Shown here piece by piece: positions 45,501-54,386 of a DNA stretch of 64,000 bases. Below the pieces are notes generated by a model. That model made no database searches. It worked only from the letters and a program-made list of their open reading frames with translations, and was not told the origin of the DNA. Origin of the DNA: Actinomyces sp. S6-Spd3 (GTDB lineage Bacteria > Actinomycetota > Actinomycetes > Actinomycetales > Actinomycetaceae). Position 1 is the stretch's first letter, and each line of letters opens with the position of its first letter. The DNA lies in contig NZ_JRMV01000196.1 in assembly GCF_000758755.1 (NCBI RefSeq), forward strand, positions 1-64,000, given 5' to 3'. The translations under genes were made by a program, and so were the position numbers.

Positions 45501-45653
45501 AATGCCGCCGTCATCGACGTCGACTTCAGCGGTCGTAACGCCCTGGTGAAGAATGGCAAGAGTTGAAACAGTGACAGTGAAAGCCGCAACCAACGCAGCC
45601 GGGATCCGGCGTCGGTTCATGCGCTTTCGCTGAACACTATTCTTCTGCTTCAT
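39567..45653 (-). CDS. Giant surface protein with Ig/cadherin-like repeats and FN3 domains
   Basis: 2028 residues. An N-terminal basic stretch and one hydrophobic segment (about 17-40) act as signal anchor. Residues ~60-360 look like a beta-propeller-type region (short repeated beta units). From ~405 to ~1240 run about ten Ig-like/cadherin-like repeats marked by NDSDADGD, NDTDPNGD, NDIDPDGD, NDEDPDGD motifs, likely Ca-binding. About three FN3 domains follow at ~1480-1770 (PDAPTNVSVT, PEAPLPPTVE, PERTDGIRVE), then a unique C-terminus. There is no sortase motif. It is the first gene of the PFNA-type cluster. Probable role is adhesion or a large cell-surface sensor whose signal reaches the kinase (inference). 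GAGAAG precedes the ATG. Confidence 0.92.
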   Translation of the reverse strand: MKQKNSVQRKRMNRRRIPAALVAAFTVTVSTLAILHQGVTTAEVDVDDGGIWVTNSSKKLVGHLNYDSRILDGAFRANTTEFDIGQSGNDVTFTDKTAHSVAPVDVAQVSLGAATSLPENARVVQGGSRLAVMDASGGQVWLSQVSSPSSTAYTDEGAVATDMDQGVATVSQKGTLFAISPRAGRRISVTREGQLDRLKSTDIKGLSANAELVLTAVGEQPVALDTRNRVLVLPDGSLRNLADDGISASVTLQDVGPDSSSVLLATDRELISVPLKGGAVTKIPASSDGASGTPARPVFHKGCAYGAWAKSGAYVRNCTDPSLNNQMIVDSLKKATTIVFRTNRTRIVLNDTTSGSVWLPEHNMVLMDDWDKQDPNLDKKEKEEDSPQITDQIADPQRQDHNTPPDAVDDEFGIRPGRTTTLPVLNNDSDADGDVLTARPVTDPQFGKVTRTRGGRALQITDISDTQTGSTSFTYEASDGQAVDTAKVTVTVHPWDMNSGPKQLRDPGIALGHRAQIEYNVLTDWQDPDGDPIFLANARAPEGIELQFREEGTLQIRDLGATVGIHTIALEVSDGRTTTSGTLTVNVQNPGNLPPVANADFYVARAGEITTISPLANDTDPNGDNLSLVALSVAPAGSQITPDLELGTVNFVAQAPGSYQFTYTVSDGPATALGVVRVDVVQVDEQAVPVAEDDLAVLPAGGSALVAPLNNDSDPAGGVLVVQQVEVPDGLGLEVTLVDRHLLRITAPAGLDSSVSFDYVVSNGTNTARARVTVVPTTAEDTKLPPELQPDRTRVRVGDIASVPVLANDRSPSGLTLKVDPSLQYTPNEAVGTPFVTGNLVRLEAGNTPGVMHVAYTVRDSAGNMATSTVTFEVLEKNGTNAQPQPKALTAWAVSGETTRISVPLNGIDPDGDSVTLVGIEQSPTKGTVELGVDWLEYTPAPNTIGTDIFTYIVEDRQGKQASARVRVGIAPPATLNQPPTAVPDTVLTRPNRQLGVAVLANDIDPDGDTISLVPGSLQTTTEELKPEIHGNSIFLTTPAADGSYLVSYQVTDNRGGVSRGTLTINVASDAQLQPPIARDDVVSASQLPAKGGTVKVSVLTNDEDPDGDVNNLRVTTKAEGVEVSGSDLVITPKEERMLIVYTITDADGLSSSAVVSVPGLERNHPAIDTTKVPVKVRAGEDVSLDIADYVIVRDGRSPRITNAATLRPSAGIDEGMTLSDDRHVHFHVNSEWSGKSSFSFEVSDGAAGDDSALTSTLTIPLKVEATQNQPVSFVPTGVRVAAGEEATAVDLAQMVRDPEGADPAGFKYEISNLPEGVAISLDGHTLLVRADVDRAKGPVGMVTVSVDDGAGAVSGQLPITVVASTRPLIQVSDALLETARSGGLEVVDLTRYTINPFPGTPIRVVGASIQIGEGTVDPQGTNLNITPAVGFRGQMTVRYRLMDATGDPDRIVEGKVRLVVRDRPDAPTNVSVTATGPGSALVTFQAGADNGATITGFTATDRATGRSYSCESGSCQLNGLENGVRHSFTVVAHNAVGTSDPSAASAEVLIDMRPEAPLPPTVEAENGAIIVRWRPPTNQGSAIRNYTLYVYENGGARQIEVPGNVTEYRVDGLRNGQTYSVAISARNGAEEPSPTSQNSQKVVPFGPPERTDGIRVENLGGSGDRGRVRFTWPTPNANGAEITRYTIEVNGRSVGEVGGDKNEYTAELATGENYRVKIRAYNWRDQSSDSSEVAFQVYTSPLNPNVSSFSSTATGEHGMTKVNGLAVVPGQGFNNRNLHLEWSRSSGGNGQWNSVTSGETINVGADGDIQIFIRQVGNVNGQDVPGNAVPVTVKANSKPTAPSFTVTMTGSSVIVNWDATPPGGYLAPDEVVFWQRTNGAESEASMGKVLQGSKTVSVNPGQVIEVGIGSRNSLGTTWGTLSGTNKDTVKINVPGAFTATATQCTERNARGAEVAQCQMVSLTLPSTWAADALPMKCSMWDDFSQSYATFTPRGGAGSSFETGVRLSKANVGNLGILISRITCSLGG

Positions 45654-45965
45654 TTACTTCTCACCACTCTTGCACAGGATAGAGGTGTCGATTCTTAAAG
45701 TTGACCTCTTTTAGTGTCCCATGCACTGCCCTCATTTGAGGAACTGAAGTTCAATTTCACACAGGTCACTTCGAGCTTTTTCCCGGAATCTCGCGAAAAA
45801 ATTCGCAGAAATTACATTCATGTACGTATTGAGTGCTGTGGATAAGACGCACACAAACCGGGCGGGGGCCTGCGCAACAATTCTCGCAGACCCCCGCCCG
45901 GCCTCGTACAACAAGTCACGGCGAACTCAAGGGGAACCACCCAAGGACGTCCACCGCTTGCGGCC
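45654..45965. other. Intergenic region, FN3 promoter and clpC terminator
   Basis: These 312 nt hold no credible gene. The left part must contain the FN3 gene promoter (TATCCT-like -10 about 35 nt before the ATG, weak). The middle has a GCGAA/TTCGC hairpin (45793-45806). The right part has the clpC terminator, annotated separately. Confidence 0.5.
45851..45901 (-). terminator. clpC terminator
   Basis: Arms 45858-45874 and 45885-45901 pair over 17 bp with one mismatch and a 10-nt loop; TTTGTGTG follows on the minus strand. It lies 65 nt past the clpC stop. Confidence 0.85.
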
Positions 45966-48431
45966 TCACTGGCCGTTGAAGGTGAACTCTCGTTCTTCTC
46001 CTTCGCCCTTCACGCCGACAGTGACAACCTGCCCCGGAAGGATGTCCCCGAAGAGAATGCGCTCGGAAAGCGCGTCCTCGATATCGCGCTGAATCGCTCG
46101 ACGCAGCGGACGAGCGCCCAGAACCGGATCGAAACCGCGGTCGGCAAGCAGCTCGCGCGCCTCGTCGGTGATCTGGAGCTTCATATCCTGAGCCTCCATG
46201 CGCTTGGCAAGGTTGGCGATCATCAGATCCACGATCTGCTTGATCTGCTCCTTGTCCAGCGGCGGGAAGACCACGACCTCGTCCACGCGGTTGAGGAACT
46301 CGGGACGGAAGTGCTGCTTGAGCTCTTCGTTCACCTTTGCCTTCATACGCGAGTAATCGTGAGTGATGTTCTCGGTGGACTGGAAGCCCGTGAGCACGCC
46401 CTTATTAATATCGCGCGTACCAAGGTTGGTGGTCATGATGATCACCGTGTTCTTGAAGTCAACCTTGCGGCCCTGCGAATCGGTCAGGCGGCCTTCTTCC
46501 AGAATCTGCAACAGCGAGTTGAAGATATCCGGGTGAGCCTTCTCAACCTCATCGAAGAGGACGACAGAGAAGGGACGACGACGAACCTTTTCGGTGAGCT
46601 CGCCACCCTCGTCGTAACCGACGTAGCCGGGAGGAGCACCGAAGAGACGCGAAGAGGTGTGCTTCTCAGAGAACTCGGACATATCGAGCTGGATCAGCGC
46701 GTCCTCATCACCGAAGAGGAATTCAGCCAGGGCCTTCGCGAGCTCCGTCTTACCCACGCCGGTCGGGCCGGCGAAGATGAAGGAGCCACCGGGACGCTTC
46801 GGGTCCTTCAGGCCGCTTCGAGTACGACGAATCGACTGAGCCAGAGCCTTAACCGCGGCGTCCTGCCCGATGACGCGCTTGTGCAGCTCGTCTTCCATCT
46901 TGAGCAGCTTCGCGGACTCGGTCTGAGTGAGCTTGAAGACCGGGATACCGGTCGACATAGCCAGAACTTCGGCGATATCGTCCTCCGTCACCTCAGCGAT
47001 CGAGTCGCGCGAGCCATCGCGCCAGCTGGATTCCTTCTGCTTGCGCTCTTCGGTCAGCTTCTGCTCTTCATCGCGAAGAGCAGCGGCCTTCTCGAAGTCC
47101 TGATCGTCGATCGCGGACTCCTTATTGCGCTTCACTTCGGCGATCTTCTCGTCGAGCTCACGCAACTCCGGCGGCGCGGTCATGCGGGAAATGCGCAGGC
47201 GGGCACCGGCCTCGTCCATCAGGTCAATGGCCTTATCGGGAAGGAAACGATCCGAGACGTAGCGGTCGGCCAGCTCGGCGGCGGCCTGGATCGCAGCGTC
47301 AGTAATGATGACGCGGTGGTGGGCCTCGTAGCGATCACGCAGGCCCTTGAGGATTCCCACGGTCTCTTCGACGCTGGGCTCGTCGACCTTCACCGGCTGG
47401 AAACGGCGCTCAAGAGCCGCGTCCTTTTCGATGTACTTGCGGTATTCGTCGTTGGTGGTTGCACCGATCGTCTGCAGTTCGCCGCGTGCGAGCATGGGCT
47501 TGAGCATCTGCGAGGCGTCGATGGAGCCTTCCGCTGCGCCGGCACCAACCAGGGTGTGGATCTCGTCGATGAAGAGGATGATGTCGCCGCGAGTGCGGAT
47601 TTCCTTGAGGATCTTCTTGAGGCGTTCCTCGAAGTCACCACGGTAGCGCGAACCGGCAACCAGCGCGCCCATATCGAGGCTGTAGATCTGCTTGTCCTTG
47701 ATGGTTTCGGGCACGTCGCCGGCAACGATTGCTTGGGCGAGACCTTCGACAACGGCGGTCTTACCGACGCCCGGCTCGCCGACCAGAACGGGGTTGTTCT
47801 TCGTGCGGCGCGAGAGGATCTGCATGACGCGCTGCATCTCAGTGCGGCGGCCAATCACCGGGTCGAGCTTGTTTTCGCGGGCAGCCTGGGTGAGGTTGCG
47901 GCCAAATTGCTCGAGGATCGCCGAATTCGTCTGGCCGCTTCCGCTTGAGGAAGCGCCGACGCCAACGCTTTCGCGGCCGTCGTCGCCATTGCGCTGGTAG
48001 CCAGAGAGGAGCTCGATCACGGTCTGGCGGACCTTGCTAAGGTCTGCGCCGAGCTTGATGAGGACCTGCGAGGCAACGCCTTCGCCTTCCTTGAGCAGGC
48101 CGAGGAGGAGGTGCTCAGTGCCGATGTAGTTGTGGCCAAGCTGCAGCGCCTCACGCAGGCTCAGCTCAAAGACGCGCTTGGCGCGGGGGGTGAAGGGGAT
48201 GTGTCCCTCGACGGGCTTTTCACCTTCGCCGATGATGTCGATGACGACTGAGCGAACGGCGTCCTTGTTGATGTCAAGGCTTTCGAGCGCCTTGGCTGCC
48301 ACGCCCTCACCTTCAGTGATCAGGCCGAGAAGCAGGTGCTCTGTCCCGATGTAATTGTGATTGAGGCTGCGCGCTTCGTCCTGCGCGAGGACCACGACCC
48401 GTCGGGCACGGTCCGTAAAGCGTTCAAACAT
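45966..48431 (-). CDS. clpC: ATP-dependent Clp protease ATP-binding subunit ClpC
   Basis: Hexameric unfoldase that feeds proteins to ClpP. 821 residues: two N-terminal Clp repeats ([11 protein letters not shown] twice), AAA+ domain 1 with [13 protein letters not shown], a middle UVR-type coiled coil ([21 protein letters not shown]), AAA+ domain 2 with [13 protein letters not shown] and [12 protein letters not shown], and a ClpP-docking loop region. I start at the ATG at 48431 ([11 protein letters not shown]), the standard ClpC start, with GGGAGA upstream; the ORF opens further without support. It is monocistronic with its own terminator. Confidence 0.97.
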   Translation of the reverse strand: MFERFTDRARRVVVLAQDEARSLNHNYIGTEHLLLGLITEGEGVAAKALESLDINKDAVRSVVIDIIGEGEKPVEGHIPFTPRAKRVFELSLREALQLGHNYIGTEHLLLGLLKEGEGVASQVLIKLGADLSKVRQTVIELLSGYQRNGDDGRESVGVGASSSGSGQTNSAILEQFGRNLTQAARENKLDPVIGRRTEMQRVMQILSRRTKNNPVLVGEPGVGKTAVVEGLAQAIVAGDVPETIKDKQIYSLDMGALVAGSRYRGDFEERLKKILKEIRTRGDIILFIDEIHTLVGAGAAEGSIDASQMLKPMLARGELQTIGATTNDEYRKYIEKDAALERRFQPVKVDEPSVEETVGILKGLRDRYEAHHRVIITDAAIQAAAELADRYVSDRFLPDKAIDLMDEAGARLRISRMTAPPELRELDEKIAEVKRNKESAIDDQDFEKAAALRDEEQKLTEERKQKESSWRDGSRDSIAEVTEDDIAEVLAMSTGIPVFKLTQTESAKLLKMEDELHKRVIGQDAAVKALAQSIRRTRSGLKDPKRPGGSFIFAGPTGVGKTELAKALAEFLFGDEDALIQLDMSEFSEKHTSSRLFGAPPGYVGYDEGGELTEKVRRRPFSVVLFDEVEKAHPDIFNSLLQILEEGRLTDSQGRKVDFKNTVIIMTTNLGTRDINKGVLTGFQSTENITHDYSRMKAKVNEELKQHFRPEFLNRVDEVVVFPPLDKEQIKQIVDLMIANLAKRMEAQDMKLQITDEARELLADRGFDPVLGARPLRRAIQRDIEDALSERILFGDILPGQVVTVGVKGEGEEREFTFNGQ

Positions 48432-48576
48432 CGTTTCTCCCTTTTGTTCAGATCGCAGCGAGGCGCAGGCGACCTGGTTTTCACTGACTCCCACACTACG
48501 GGGAACTCAGGCCGCGCGCGCGTTTGTTCACCGAGGGCAGATGGGTTTTACGGAGCCTCGGAGAGTATTTCGGGCC

Positions 48577-48612
48577 CGATCCCATGCCCGATCCCATGCC
48601 CGATCCCGCGCC
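48577..48612 (+). repeat. Three tandem 12-bp units
   Basis: CGATCCCATGCC occurs at 48577-48588 and 48589-48600; a third unit at 48601-48612 has two changes. It is too short and few for CRISPR. It could vary in copy number between strains. Confidence 0.8.
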
Positions 48613-48618
48613 CACCTT

Positions 48619-48695
48619 CGGACAAAGTGCGTCAGAGTGCGAAAGGAAAGAACATGATCTGAACTCAGCGCCTTCGTTATGACGCACTTTGTCCG
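48619..48695. repeat. 16-bp perfect inverted repeat around a 45-nt core
   Basis: CGGACAAAGTGCGTCA (48619-48634) is matched by its exact reverse complement at 48680-48695. The core is AT-richer than its surroundings. The form fits a MITE-like remnant or a large cruciform; target duplications are not evident. Confidence 0.65.
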
Positions 48696-48724
48696 GGGGG
48701 TGAGGGGGAGGAAGGGGCAGGGGG
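48695..48724 (+). other. G-quadruplex-type G-runs
   Basis: Four runs of 4-6 G (48695-48700, 48704-48708, 48714-48717, 48720-48724) with loops of 2-5 nt meet the G-quadruplex pattern on the plus strand. Further G-runs continue to about 48776. Confidence 0.6.
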
Positions 48725-48867
48725 AGGAGTGCGGGCGGTGACGGAATGCGGGCGGGGGAGGGGGAGAAGGGAGGAAGTGGAAAGACGCAGCCCCGGCGCA
48801 GCAAAACCACCGAAAACTGACAAAGGCCGGAGCTGTCACCAGCTCCGGCCCCCTCCTACGACTTTGC

Positions 48868-49293
48868 CTAGACCTCAATGACCAAGGTGTAGGGTCCGTC
48901 ATTGACCAGATCGACCGACATCATTGCACCGAAACGCCCCGTTTCAACATGGATTCCGCGCGCACTCAGCTCATCAACAACGGCATCAACCAGCGGCTCT
49001 GCCACAGGCCCAGGCGCAGCCTTCGACCACGATGGGCGGCGGCCCTTACGCACATCGCCATAGAGAGTGAATTGAGAAACGATCAATACGGATGCCCCGC
49101 TGTCCTGAATCGAGGTCTCATCCTCGAAAATGCGCAGCTCAGCGATCTTACGTGCCAGAGTCTTCGCATTCTCAACCGTGTCATCATGAGTCACTCCAAC
49201 GAGGACAACGGCTCCCGGACCATCAAAGGCTCCAACAACCTGGCCATCGACCGACACTGATGCGCGAGTAACGCGCTGCAAAATTCCACGCAT
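48868..49293 (-). CDS. dtd: D-aminoacyl-tRNA deacylase
   Basis: Hydrolyses D-amino acids wrongly charged on tRNA (classically D-Tyr-tRNA). 141 residues, standard length, starting MRGILQRVTRASVSVDG. The active-site block SQFTLYGD is present. The second block reads NDGPYTLVIEV in place of the more usual NxGPVT, keeping the Gly-Pro pair that gives chiral selectivity. The ATG at 49293 has AAGGAG upstream. It is probably monocistronic; no terminator was found in the ~95 nt to the ygfZ end. Confidence 0.95.
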   Translation of the reverse strand: MRGILQRVTRASVSVDGQVVGAFDGPGAVVLVGVTHDDTVENAKTLARKIAELRIFEDETSIQDSGASVLIVSQFTLYGDVRKGRRPSWSKAAPGPVAEPLVDAVVDELSARGIHVETGRFGAMMSVDLVNDGPYTLVIEV

Positions 49294-49387
49294 GGGAGTG
49301 CTCCTTGGCTCCTCAGTTCATCATCCGCTTGTAGCTGTGCCATCCCATAGTTACCAGCGAGACAAGCATCCGGGCAAGACTGAGGCT

Positions 49388-50689
49388 TTACCGGCTACCT
49401 ATTGACTTCCCACCAAGTGCCGGAATATCTGGACGGCGCAATTCGGGATTATGCAATCCGGCCCCCGGACGTTCCTTCGGCGATACCGAAGATTTCCCGT
49501 CGACCGGCACGATCAACTCTTGCGCAGCTGCGATTCCATCCAAATCCAGCACGACCTGGGGCGGAAGGGCGCGCGAAACCAGTGCCAGTGCAATCGGGCC
49601 CATATCTGCATGGCGCGCAACCGAGGTCACCATTCCCACGCGACGACCGCTGAGTTCGATGAATTGTCCCCGCTGGGGGATGTCGCCCCTGGATCCGTCC
49701 AGTTGGAGGAAAACCAATCGGCGTGCGGGCCGCCCCAGATTCAAGATTCGCGCGACGGCTTCTTGCCCTCGGTAGCAGCCCTTGTTCGTGTGCACTGCGG
49801 TTCGCAGCCAGTCCAGTTCCGCGGGCATGGAGCGCCCGTCGGTTTCATATCCCAGACGAGGCCGCCACGCCGCGATGCGCACTGCTTCCCACGCGTTTAT
49901 TCCCGCTGCGCGGCGCTTAGGCTGGTCATTACTCCAGGCCTGCCAGAACTCGCGCGCTCTTTCCTTGGGAATCAGGTGGATATGGAAGGACACATTCTTT
50001 CCCGGGTGCGAACCACGGAAGTACTCCGCTCCCCCGTCGACCACGCCTGGCCACGGGTCATTCCAGGTCATCTCGACCTGTTCATAGTTGGAAACACCAC
50101 TGTTTCCAACGCTTCCAAGGATCCACCAACCTTGGGAGAGAGTGACTTCAACGCGGAGCGCGAAACGCATGGAGTTCAGCCAATCCGCAAGGCCCTGCGC
50201 GCTTTTGCGTTCCGTCACGAGGTAGAGCATTTCCCCGTCGTCGATCACGCCGGCCGCGTATTCGATGTGGCCCTGAGGGTCGAGGATCAAGAGCTCCCGC
50301 GATTCCCCCGCTTCGATTCCGGTGAGGATTTGACTGGAGATTGAAGTGAGCCACGTCAAGCGATCTGGTCCGCGAACTTCGACGATGGCAAGATCGGGAC
50401 GATCAACCAGCGCGCGACCCGCTTCTAGAGCCCACTGTTCTCCGGAAGGATCACCGTAGTGGGCGATAGCGCCATAGCCGGCCGCCCCAGATTCCTGCAC
50501 GGTATTCTCCGCGCCGCCAGTCGCTTCTTCGAGGTCCCCTTTCGTCTGATCAGCGTCAAGATCATCGAGCACAACAGCGCCGGGAAGCTCTGCCAGCGGA
50601 GACACCCACTGCGCGTCACCGCCGCTTCCTCCGTCACCGAGGCCGGCTCCCCCAATCCCCGAAGAGAAACCTTCTCCGACCAGCGTCAC
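49388..50689 (-). CDS. ygfZ: YgfZ/GcvT-type folate-binding protein
   Basis: A folate-dependent helper in iron-sulfur cluster protein maturation, of the GcvT fold. 433 residues. The diagnostic KGCYRGQE motif near 305 carries the conserved Cys. The usual start of the family (AIAHYGDPSGEQWALEAGRALVD) falls near residue 74, so there is an N-terminal Gly/Asp/Glu-rich extension of about 70 residues; a later start is possible. The GTG at 50689 directly follows the TAA of the nitrobindin-like gene, implying coupled translation. Confidence 0.92.
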   Translation of the reverse strand: MTLVGEGFSSGIGGAGLGDGGSGGDAQWVSPLAELPGAVVLDDLDADQTKGDLEEATGGAENTVQESGAAGYGAIAHYGDPSGEQWALEAGRALVDRPDLAIVEVRGPDRLTWLTSISSQILTGIEAGESRELLILDPQGHIEYAAGVIDDGEMLYLVTERKSAQGLADWLNSMRFALRVEVTLSQGWWILGSVGNSGVSNYEQVEMTWNDPWPGVVDGGAEYFRGSHPGKNVSFHIHLIPKERAREFWQAWSNDQPKRRAAGINAWEAVRIAAWRPRLGYETDGRSMPAELDWLRTAVHTNKGCYRGQEAVARILNLGRPARRLVFLQLDGSRGDIPQRGQFIELSGRRVGMVTSVARHADMGPIALALVSRALPPQVVLDLDGIAAAQELIVPVDGKSSVSPKERPGAGLHNPELRRPDIPALGGKSIGSR

Positions 50690-51280
50690 TTACTCTTCAC
50701 CAGCCTCTTCATTGACGCGCATGAGACGTCCCGACAATTCAACCTTGTCTTCTTCACCGTCACGCTGCTTTTCGTTCGCCCACAACATTTCGCCGGCAAC
50801 GAGGCCGTACATTCGCGAAAAACGTTGGTAGACAGTTGCCGCGGGATCACAAATCAGAGCATCTGTTTCCATCTGAACGCGCGGCCCCATGGAGCGCCCC
50901 ACCCAACGAGCGCAATAACCGTCACTTTGCGCACCCTGCGCGACCATTTCACGGGTCTCAAACTGGCCGGGTTCAGGCAGCACTCCGGACCCGGGAAGTA
51001 GAGACACATAGAGCGTTTCTTCGTGCATGAGATCGCCAATTTCGAGGGCTGCCACGCCCGTGGCTGCATCCCAGATGGGATCGATCGATTCACGTGCGCT
51101 CGCAGAGTAAATCCTTGTCACGAGCTTCATCTGAACGCCGCTAATCAGACCCTCGACCTCTTCATAGATCGGCTGATCTTCGCCTTCATCGACGCTGAGC
51201 ATCCCCCAGCCTTTCCATTGGCCGAGCATCCAAGCCAACGGGGCGATTTCAGTGGGCAGATTTTCTGGAATGACCATCAT
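50690..51280 (-). CDS. Nitrobindin-like (FABP/THAP4-type) heme-binding domain protein
   Basis: 196 residues of a beta-barrel of the DUF1794/nitrobindin type. The marker GQWKGWG (GxWxGxG) is near residue 21, and the later strands (YEEVEGLISG, LMHEETLYVSL) fit the family. Nitrobindins bind heme b and react with nitric oxide species; the proximal His is not certain here. It is first in a two-gene unit with ygfZ, a common actinobacterial pairing. TAGTCT lies exactly 6 nt before the ATG and there is no ribosome site, so the message is probably leaderless. Confidence 0.85.
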   Translation of the reverse strand: MMVIPENLPTEIAPLAWMLGQWKGWGMLSVDEGEDQPIYEEVEGLISGVQMKLVTRIYSASARESIDPIWDAATGVAALEIGDLMHEETLYVSLLPGSGVLPEPGQFETREMVAQGAQSDGYCARWVGRSMGPRVQMETDALICDPAATVYQRFSRMYGLVAGEMLWANEKQRDGEEDKVELSGRLMRVNEEAGEE

Positions 51281-51494
51281 GCATCCAGACTAAGCGGCCC
51301 CACCTTCATCTGCGAACCGAAATTGACTGCCACCACCCATCCGTGCGCGAATACCCACATGGACCGGGGTCTCGAGGCAATGGCTCCCCTAAGCGAACGC
51401 CCCACGTCAAACGGGTCTCACACAGGGATTACGCGGCCAATCACTCCACGCAAGCCCCCGGACACTACCAACCAGCCACGGCCTCGGAAATCGG

Positions 51495-52634
51495 CTAAAT
51501 CCCGCCGATCCGGAACATGATGTACACGGGCAAGGCGGCGAGCAGGAACTTCGCGCTCCCACGCGCAATCGCTCCCATCGTCGGCCGCGCCCACTCGGTA
51601 TCCCCCATGAAACCATCCAAAACGATGACAACCAGGGCAACCGCAATTCCCGTAAACACTCCCAAAATCACGACAGCTGTCGTCAGCCCCGAATAGGCCG
51701 CGAGGCCGGGCAGAACGATCGGACTCAGGTCCGCACTTTGGCCGAGCTTCCACACGGCGACGGAGGCCAGGACGCCCGACAATAGCGCCGCTCCAAGCGC
51801 GCCGAAAGACTGCGAACGAAAACTCGCGCCAATCTGATCGCCCCACACCGTGCACGAGACAATCACGCAAGCGATCGGAACCGCGATCCTCCACCCCTGC
51901 GAGGAGGCAAGGGTCACCCATGAAGACGCGGAAACAACTAGGAGCAGCGCGGTCATCGAACTCATGAGCGAAGAAGTCGTCGAGCGCGCCGCCCACACGA
52001 CCCGCCCGCTCTTCGAATAATCACGCGGCGTTGAAGCCGTAAAAACCTCGACAATCACAAGGCCAACCGTCCCCAACCCCATGACGGCAGTTGCCGCCAT
52101 AAGGTCGGCGGTGAAAGTTACGACGCCCGCAGAAACACAGCCCGCGAGGCCGACCGTGACCTGGGCTGGGACCGTGACCTTCGTGTTCGTCAGCGATGGC
52201 CATCCCGCCGCCAGCAGGCACGAGGCCAAGGCGACGACAACCGCGCACGCCCAGGATTCCCATGGTGAGAACCAGAGGGCACAGGTCGCGACGGAGAGAA
52301 ACAGCACCGTAAGAGCGGATGTGTGGAGGCCGCGACGAAGCTCGGGTTTAATCGACCGATGCTCGTGAGAGTGCGTGCTCGAGTGGCGGCCTTCAGCCGC
52401 AAGCGCGAGTTCTCCCGCTCGGATACCGTGGCGAACACGAATGATACCTGTGCTCAGTGTCACGGGTTCAATCGTGTCGTCGTACTCGAGAACACTACGC
52501 GAAACCTGGGTGGGGCTTTCTTGCGCGGATTCTTCCACCGCGCGTTGAGCAGCGAGTTCACGCTGGCGTTCGCGGCGCGAGGGTAGTTTCGGAGGGGATG
52601 ACTCGAGGTTCTCCATTCCTCTATAGTCCCACAT
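51495..52634 (-). CDS. Hypothetical polytopic membrane protein
   Basis: No family recognised. 379 residues from the ATG at 52634, chosen because GGAGG lies 5 nt upstream; an inner ATG at 52616 is possible. The first ~105 residues are charged and cytosolic (RRERQRELAAQR, HSSTHSHEHRS). About nine hydrophobic segments follow from residue 110 to the end, the last ending in FRIGGI. It has no transporter signature. It lies between purA and the nitrobindin-like gene, same strand, with 214 nt on one side and 260 nt on the other, so it is likely its own unit. Confidence 0.75.
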   Translation of the reverse strand: MWDYRGMENLESSPPKLPSRRERQRELAAQRAVEESAQESPTQVSRSVLEYDDTIEPVTLSTGIIRVRHGIRAGELALAAEGRHSSTHSHEHRSIKPELRRGLHTSALTVLFLSVATCALWFSPWESWACAVVVALASCLLAAGWPSLTNTKVTVPAQVTVGLAGCVSAGVVTFTADLMAATAVMGLGTVGLVIVEVFTASTPRDYSKSGRVVWAARSTTSSLMSSMTALLLVVSASSWVTLASSQGWRIAVPIACVIVSCTVWGDQIGASFRSQSFGALGAALLSGVLASVAVWKLGQSADLSPIVLPGLAAYSGLTTAVVILGVFTGIAVALVVIVLDGFMGDTEWARPTMGAIARGSAKFLLAALPVYIMFRIGGI

Positions 52635-52710
52635 GGATGCCTCCGGGGTCTTAATCCCAGCGCGGAGCCCCATCATGCGCATGGCACGCTCGTGTTCTAT
52701 GCTCATGCAT

Positions 52711-52803
52711 GCGCACCGAGTTGTTAAGCCCCGGGCTCCAACTTCTGCCGCTACGAGCGGCCTTCGCGCCGACAGGCGCTTTCGGCTCGGTGCGCGCTTT
52801 TTT
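52711..52803 (+). ncRNA. Candidate structured small RNA with terminator
   Basis: Arms 52711-52720 and 52786-52795 form a perfect 10-bp closing stem. Inside are GCCGCT/AGCGGC (52747-52761) and GCGCC/GGCGC (52766-52779) hairpins and a possible AGTTG/CAACT arm (52719-52743). GC and a T6 run (52798-52803) follow on the plus strand. All neighbouring genes run on the minus strand, so no plus-strand mRNA needs a terminator here. TATGCT at 52698-52703 could be a -10. No known RNA family was recognised. Confidence 0.45.
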
Positions 52804-52894
52804 ATGCGCAAATGACGCCCACACGCACCAACGCCGCGCTCCCCTCAACATGGAAACGCGGCGCCGGCCTTAAAAATCACGTCGTGTCGGAGGA

Positions 52895-54229
<1,335 letters not shown>

Positions 54230-54335
54230 TCAGCGAAGGCGCAACAGGCATAGTTTAGCCGAGGATTGCCGAGGCCGGGTTGAGCGGGCTATCTTGTCGC
54301 CAAGCAGGTGCTACCGACCTTGTCGCCGCGTTGTG

Positions 54336-54349
54336 GACCGTTAACGGTC
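54336..54349. promoter_or_regulatory. 14-bp perfect palindrome upstream of purA
   Basis: GACCGTTAACGGTC is fully self-complementary and lies about 155 nt upstream of the purA start in a 264-nt gap without genes. It may be a regulator site; no known purine operator was recognised. Confidence 0.4.
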
Positions 54350-54386
54350 GGGAGGCAGTATTCCGCATGTCCGCTGATTCCACAAT

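Larger units (their letters stand above)
48432..48867. other. Repeat-rich intergenic region clpC-dtd
   Basis: There is no credible gene in these 436 nt. It holds the clpC promoter region (TAGTGT -10-like), two copies of TTTGTTCA (48443-48450, 48523-48530), a 12-bp unit repeated three times, a 16-bp inverted repeat and a run of G-tracts; the last three are listed separately. The open frames here are artefacts of base bias. Confidence 0.6.

Noticed and set aside
46311-47948. 545-codon open frame opposite clpC
   Set aside because: Same antisense effect over a highly conserved gene; no ribosome site and no recognisable motif.
48577-48612. CRISPR-like tandem repeat
   Set aside because: Units are 12 bp and directly adjacent with no spacers; no cas genes in the window.
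48496-48810. Open frame in the clpC-dtd gap
   Set aside because: The translation is a Pro/Ser/Gly run produced by G-tracts and the 12-bp repeat, with no start signal.
52766-52803. Plain terminator for the membrane-protein or purA gene
   Set aside because: The T-tract is on the plus strand while both genes are on the minus strand, so it cannot end either transcript.
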